A DNA stretch of 64,000 nt, taken from NCBI GenBank assembly GCA_947846985.1, contig CANTUZ010000007.1, positions 32,244,355 through 32,308,354 on the forward strand, given 5' to 3'. Within the stretch, counting starts at the first letter, position 1. The number at the start of each line of letters is the position of its first letter. A model generated the notes under the pieces. That model was not told the origin of the DNA and did no database searches. It saw only the letters and a list, made by a program, of their open reading frames with translations. The stretch comes from Fratercula arctica. Its lineage: Eukaryota; Chordata; Aves; Charadriiformes; Alcidae. Below are positions 60,117-64,000 of the stretch, piece by piece. The position numbers and the translations under genes were made by a program.

Positions 60117-63100
60117 TCCTCCTCATTGTGGCAGCCATGGTATAACATTAACACGACGAAGTGGCTCACCGTACAACTTACATCAGTGTGCAGATTAAAT
60201 ACGTGTAGTGTAATGTTTATATTTTTTTTTAATTCACTTTTATGTGAGCCTAATACACAGCCAGCCTCATAAAGCTCACTCTTGCACCAGATTAAAGCGG
60301 TGTCTTTGTAGCATTTACTGGTGGTTCATAAATCACGGTGGCACTTTGTTACTGTCCACAAGCTGGTTTTTGTGCTAAAGGTTTCAATCATTAAGATGTA
60401 CAGTATTATCTCAGGCATAGTTTTAGTTCTGGAGAAATTATGCTGAGGTGCTTTTGTACATCTGGCATTTGTGGAAAATATGTGTGTGTACAGTGTGCCA
60501 TTTGAAAGCTGATACCTATGGTACCTTTAGCTACTGTATTAACCAGTATTTTAACTAAATATACAGAAAATTCTCCCGTGTATTTATGCAATGCAGGAAA
60601 AGTACCAGTCATACCAGTTTGCAAATGCCCAATGTTTACCTCCGACATCTATTTCATCTCAATTTAAGGTTTTCTGGGCGTCAACCACTTAGATTTCAGG
60701 TACGAATCTCAATTACAGGAAAAGTGCCCTGATTTGTCAGACCCTACATGTTTTCAGCTTTGGGTGTTAATACCAACAATTCCTAAATCCAATTCAGTTG
60801 ACTCTGAAAACTGTATTCGGGAGACGTTCAGTGATCCTGCATTCAAATGGTTAATTTGCACTATGTTCTGTTAAAGAAAAGGAAAACTGTCACCCTGTCA
60901 TTTTAGAGTCTGACACTAAGCTTGTCAAAAGAGACAGCTGTTAAACTGAATTACTGTTGACATGCAGAGAAACGGCCCTTGCCAGATGTAAAGGACATCT
61001 GCGGCAATGAAGTGGTACAGGGTGGCTTTTAAAATGTGGTCATACTGGTATTTGAATAGAGCGTCTATGGCATTAAAACGTGGCCTTGACTCAGACAGTT
61101 TAAGGCAGCGAACCAGAGCCAATGAGAGGCACAAAGAAGTGCTGATCTGTTGCTGTATCCATAACTTATGCATGAATATGAAAACAGTGCAGTGTCAAAG
61201 CTATTAAGCTCTTATCTTGTATCCAGGAGGATGTGGGTTTAAAACACAGTAGGAAATATTTTGTATTTCTGGGTCCTTGAATGTGCGGGTAGGTGAGGTG
61301 TAAATTCGTGAGGTGGATTACGCAGGGAATGAATAGAAATAAGTCTTCTTGTCTTCAGCGAACAACTGCTCAGACAAGAATTGCAAAGGGCATTAAGCTT
61401 GGGAAGTGAGGGCTGGATGTGCCTTGCCGGTGTTTCCGATAAGGCACCAGAGCGCCCGGCTGGGTGTTGGGGAGGGTCTGCTTCGGAGAGAGGAGCAAGT
61501 AAAACTGGAAATAGCTGCACAGAGAGGCCTGTAAAATTTTGTCCGTGTGTCTAGTGTGATTTACATAAAGAAGTCGAGATACCAAATTCATTTTGTGGGG
61601 GAAAAGAAAAAAAAAAAGATATTATGAATATTTTATAATGTAGCAATGGAACCAACAGTAGGGAATTCTGTACGTTATATAAGTGCGCGAGTCTGATTTG
61701 CGTGTTTTTAGGGTAGAAATAAAGCTGTTTTGGAAAAAATGTATCAGTTAAGCAATTTTGCTAAATGTATGAAAAATGAAATGTTATGAGACGAAGCATG
61801 TATTCATTACAAAATGAAATTGATGTTTGAGGCTAAAAAAAAAATATTCAGGCCAAACATCATTTTGAATATGTTAGCAGATCATATCTTGATGATTTAT
61901 TTTTATGTTTAGTGGTGGCAGAAACCAAAGAGTTTTCCATCTGTGGGGAAGAAGGCAAATGATATTTCTAAACCGTATAGGCTAATCTGCTCCTTTCTGC
62001 AGGAAAGCAACAACATCAGCAGCAACAATTTGCTCTAGGCAGCAAAAAGGCTGGAAAGGGCAAGTGTGAGAGGTGTTTTCTTCTTTGTAAGAGGAAAGTT
62101 TTCCAAGCACTTGAGTTTCTCTATGCAGAAAGGATGATGTCGGTTGAGGTGGACTCACTCCCCTAAGCTTCTTTCAAGGGTGATGATGACCAGGGCTCGT
62201 CTAGGGCTTGAGATGATTTGAGCTGGTGCCTTGCATTGCTCTGAGAGCATCCCTTTACCACAGAGAGCGTTTAGCATCCTGTGTTGCCCAAGCTGCCTTG
62301 CTACCATTGCCCACCACCTTGATGCCAAGAGGTGGAGGTCTGTGCCCGTGATCCAGATGAACGGCCTCCAGATTGCTGAAGAGACGCATGGTAGTCCATG
62401 ATTTATGGAGGTGACTCTGTGTAGCGTGGAGGGCCGCTGGGTAGTCCTGCTGCCAAATCTGACCAAAGGGCTATCTGCACACGTAGCCAGCGGTGCTCCC
62501 ACTGGTCCATATGGCCGTGGTTGGCTGGGTCACAGCAGGAGGTGGTTTTACAAGTACAAATACATGTGAACTAACACAGCCCATCCTGAAACCGCATTCA
62601 TCAACAGCTGCCAGAGGTCTGCCATATACGAGGGAGGCAGTGAGTAGTGTCAGCATTTAACCACTGTGGCATGGGCAGCGAGCAGAGAGCAGCAGCTGTA
62701 TTTGGGCAGCCTCCAGGAGTCAGGGACTTGTGCTTTGTCCAGGTCTCTGCTGGGAGGCTTTTTAGGAGCAGTCAGGATGCCTGTGCTCCCCTGGGGTCTG
62801 AGCACATGGGTACGTTTTGGGGTTCCTGATGTTGGGAGAGGTGGTTCCTCAAGAGTAACTTTTATTATGGGGACAATGTAGCTGATTGACAGCAGCTCAT
62901 TTCTCATCCTATGGGTGTTTGATAAGATCTCGGGGACAAATACAGGAAAGGATATGTAAATAAAAATGTTTAATTAAAAAAATTTTGAATGTATTTTAGC
63001 TTGTGGATGACAAGAGAGCAGGTGGCTGCCTAGCAGGACCACCGCCATCTCATGTGTGTCCTCTGGGAACCACTGGAAGCCACTGGAGCTTCCAGCCTGG

Positions 63101-64000
63101 CGGGGTGAGGGCAAGGCAGACCTAGGAGGAAATTACTTTACAGTGATTTTCTGCATTCCTGCTCAGCTGCTGTGTGTGCCACTGTCTGTGCTGACCCAGC
63201 AACATCAGCACTGAAGTCTCTGCCAAGGCAGCACTGGTTCAAAACCATCCCTGTGCCTGTGCTGGGACGGGGCTTGGGTGGTCATCTTCACCCTGCCAGT
63301 CTGATGGGAGTTATTGGGGCAAAACATCAAACACCTCTTCAGAAGGGTGTTGTATGCTGCAATAAAAAAAGGCTGAAGTCTCAAGATCCACTCTTCACAG
63401 ATGAGGTAGAGCTGCAGTTCAGAGTTGCAGGTTTTATCCAGTGCAGACTCACCTATTTACATAAGTATAACTATGCTGTAATTATTAACTTTTTACAAAC
63501 AAGCACAAGGTGGAACATTTAAATAAACAGGAACAAGCTAATTATTAGTTGGCAGGTTTTTCTGTGGTAGCTCTTATATCATCATTAGTTTATTAAATCT
63601 TACCATGAAAAATCTCTTTCTCCTAATCTAAGCTTTTTCATACAGCTTCCCATTTTGATTGGCACCAAAATAAAATAACTAACCTATAAATTATAATGTA
63701 TGATTTAAATGATGTATAAATGCATTATTTGTAAGGCATTGCAAGGATCATCAGTGTGCAACATACACAATTTTAAGACAATAGAAAATATTTTACCAAG
63801 ATAATAATAAAGCAGAATGCAGCTCTTTCTCTGAATATTCTCACCACATGCCTATATTAATAGTAATAATCGAACAAACCTGGAAAAAAAAGCCCTATGT
63901 CAACAGTCATTTGAACTGCATCATGTAATCAGTCCCAGGTCAAAAATTAAAATCTATGCAATTCTTCTGAGAAATGCACCCCAACTTTGTGAGCTGTCAG
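60117..64000. other. Non-coding segment, no gene recognised
   Basis: This segment is AT-rich, with GC-richer patches at about 61,270-61,480, 62,150-62,500, 62,650-62,830 and 63,000-63,310. The patch at 62,155-62,502 leaves a 115-codon minus-strand frame that is unusually even in residue use but matches nothing I recognise. No RNA gene, repeat family or splice-bounded exon can be supported. Confidence 0.55.

Noticed and set aside
63230..63250. GGTTCAAAACC as a possible tRNA B box
   Set aside because: No matching A box or cloverleaf-capable sequence lies upstream at the required distance.
1..64000. CRISPR arrays, operons, ribosome binding sites and phage genes
   Set aside because: No regularly spaced direct repeats with unique spacers and no dense coding are present; the window is vertebrate-type DNA.

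Overview
This window looks like intronic or intergenic DNA from a bird. The main evidence is a 5'-truncated CR1 LINE at about 50,694-50,862. Its antisense 3' end carries the AGAATCATAGA tail motif and the GGTTTGGGTTGGAAGGGATC signature of avian CR1 families. Support comes from several decayed palindromic MITE-like elements with an ATTGACTTCAATGG-type core, of the sort shared by birds, crocodilians and turtles. The AT-rich background and the absence of any long, domain-bearing open frame also fit. I recognise no complete protein-coding gene, rRNA or tRNA, and no prokaryotic or viral gene. All the open frames I inspected look like chance frames in GC-richer patches or translations of simple repeats.

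Layout. From 1 to 4,363 there is ordinary non-coding DNA with a small GC-rich patch near 4,020-4,260. From 4,364 to 5,032 lies a polypyrimidine block of about 670 bp, built from a 13-bp tandem repeat (21 units) joined to an 18-bp tandem repeat and flanked by a 15-bp direct repeat. A pure (CTTCT)n array follows at 6,219-6,413 and a short (CATCC)n at 8,541-8,578. A GC-richer stretch at about 12,900-14,000 has many overlapping open frames but no gene. From 22,827 to 24,795 two roughly 84% identical arms of about 130 bp face each other across 1.7 kb and share a 36-bp identical core; this is the most unexpected structure in the window. Small tandem duplications sit at 29,841, 32,139 and 36,845. Hairpin MITE-like relics are scattered at about 11.8, 18.6, 31.8, 35.0, 35.2, 43.7, 49.6 and 60.0 kb.

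Two short segments, 44,608-44,680 and 39,934-39,979, have a 3' splice-site-like run on the left and a gtgagt or gtaagt donor on the right. They are the best candidates for spliced exons, but support is weak and I cannot name a gene. A GC-rich patch at 57,360-58,030 contains a G-quadruplex-type run and the longest open frame of the window (247 codons, minus strand), which I do not accept as a gene.

Overall the window contains repeats and probable regulatory or structural DNA and no cooperating gene set. Percent identities and unit counts were made by eye; no alignment or database search was run.
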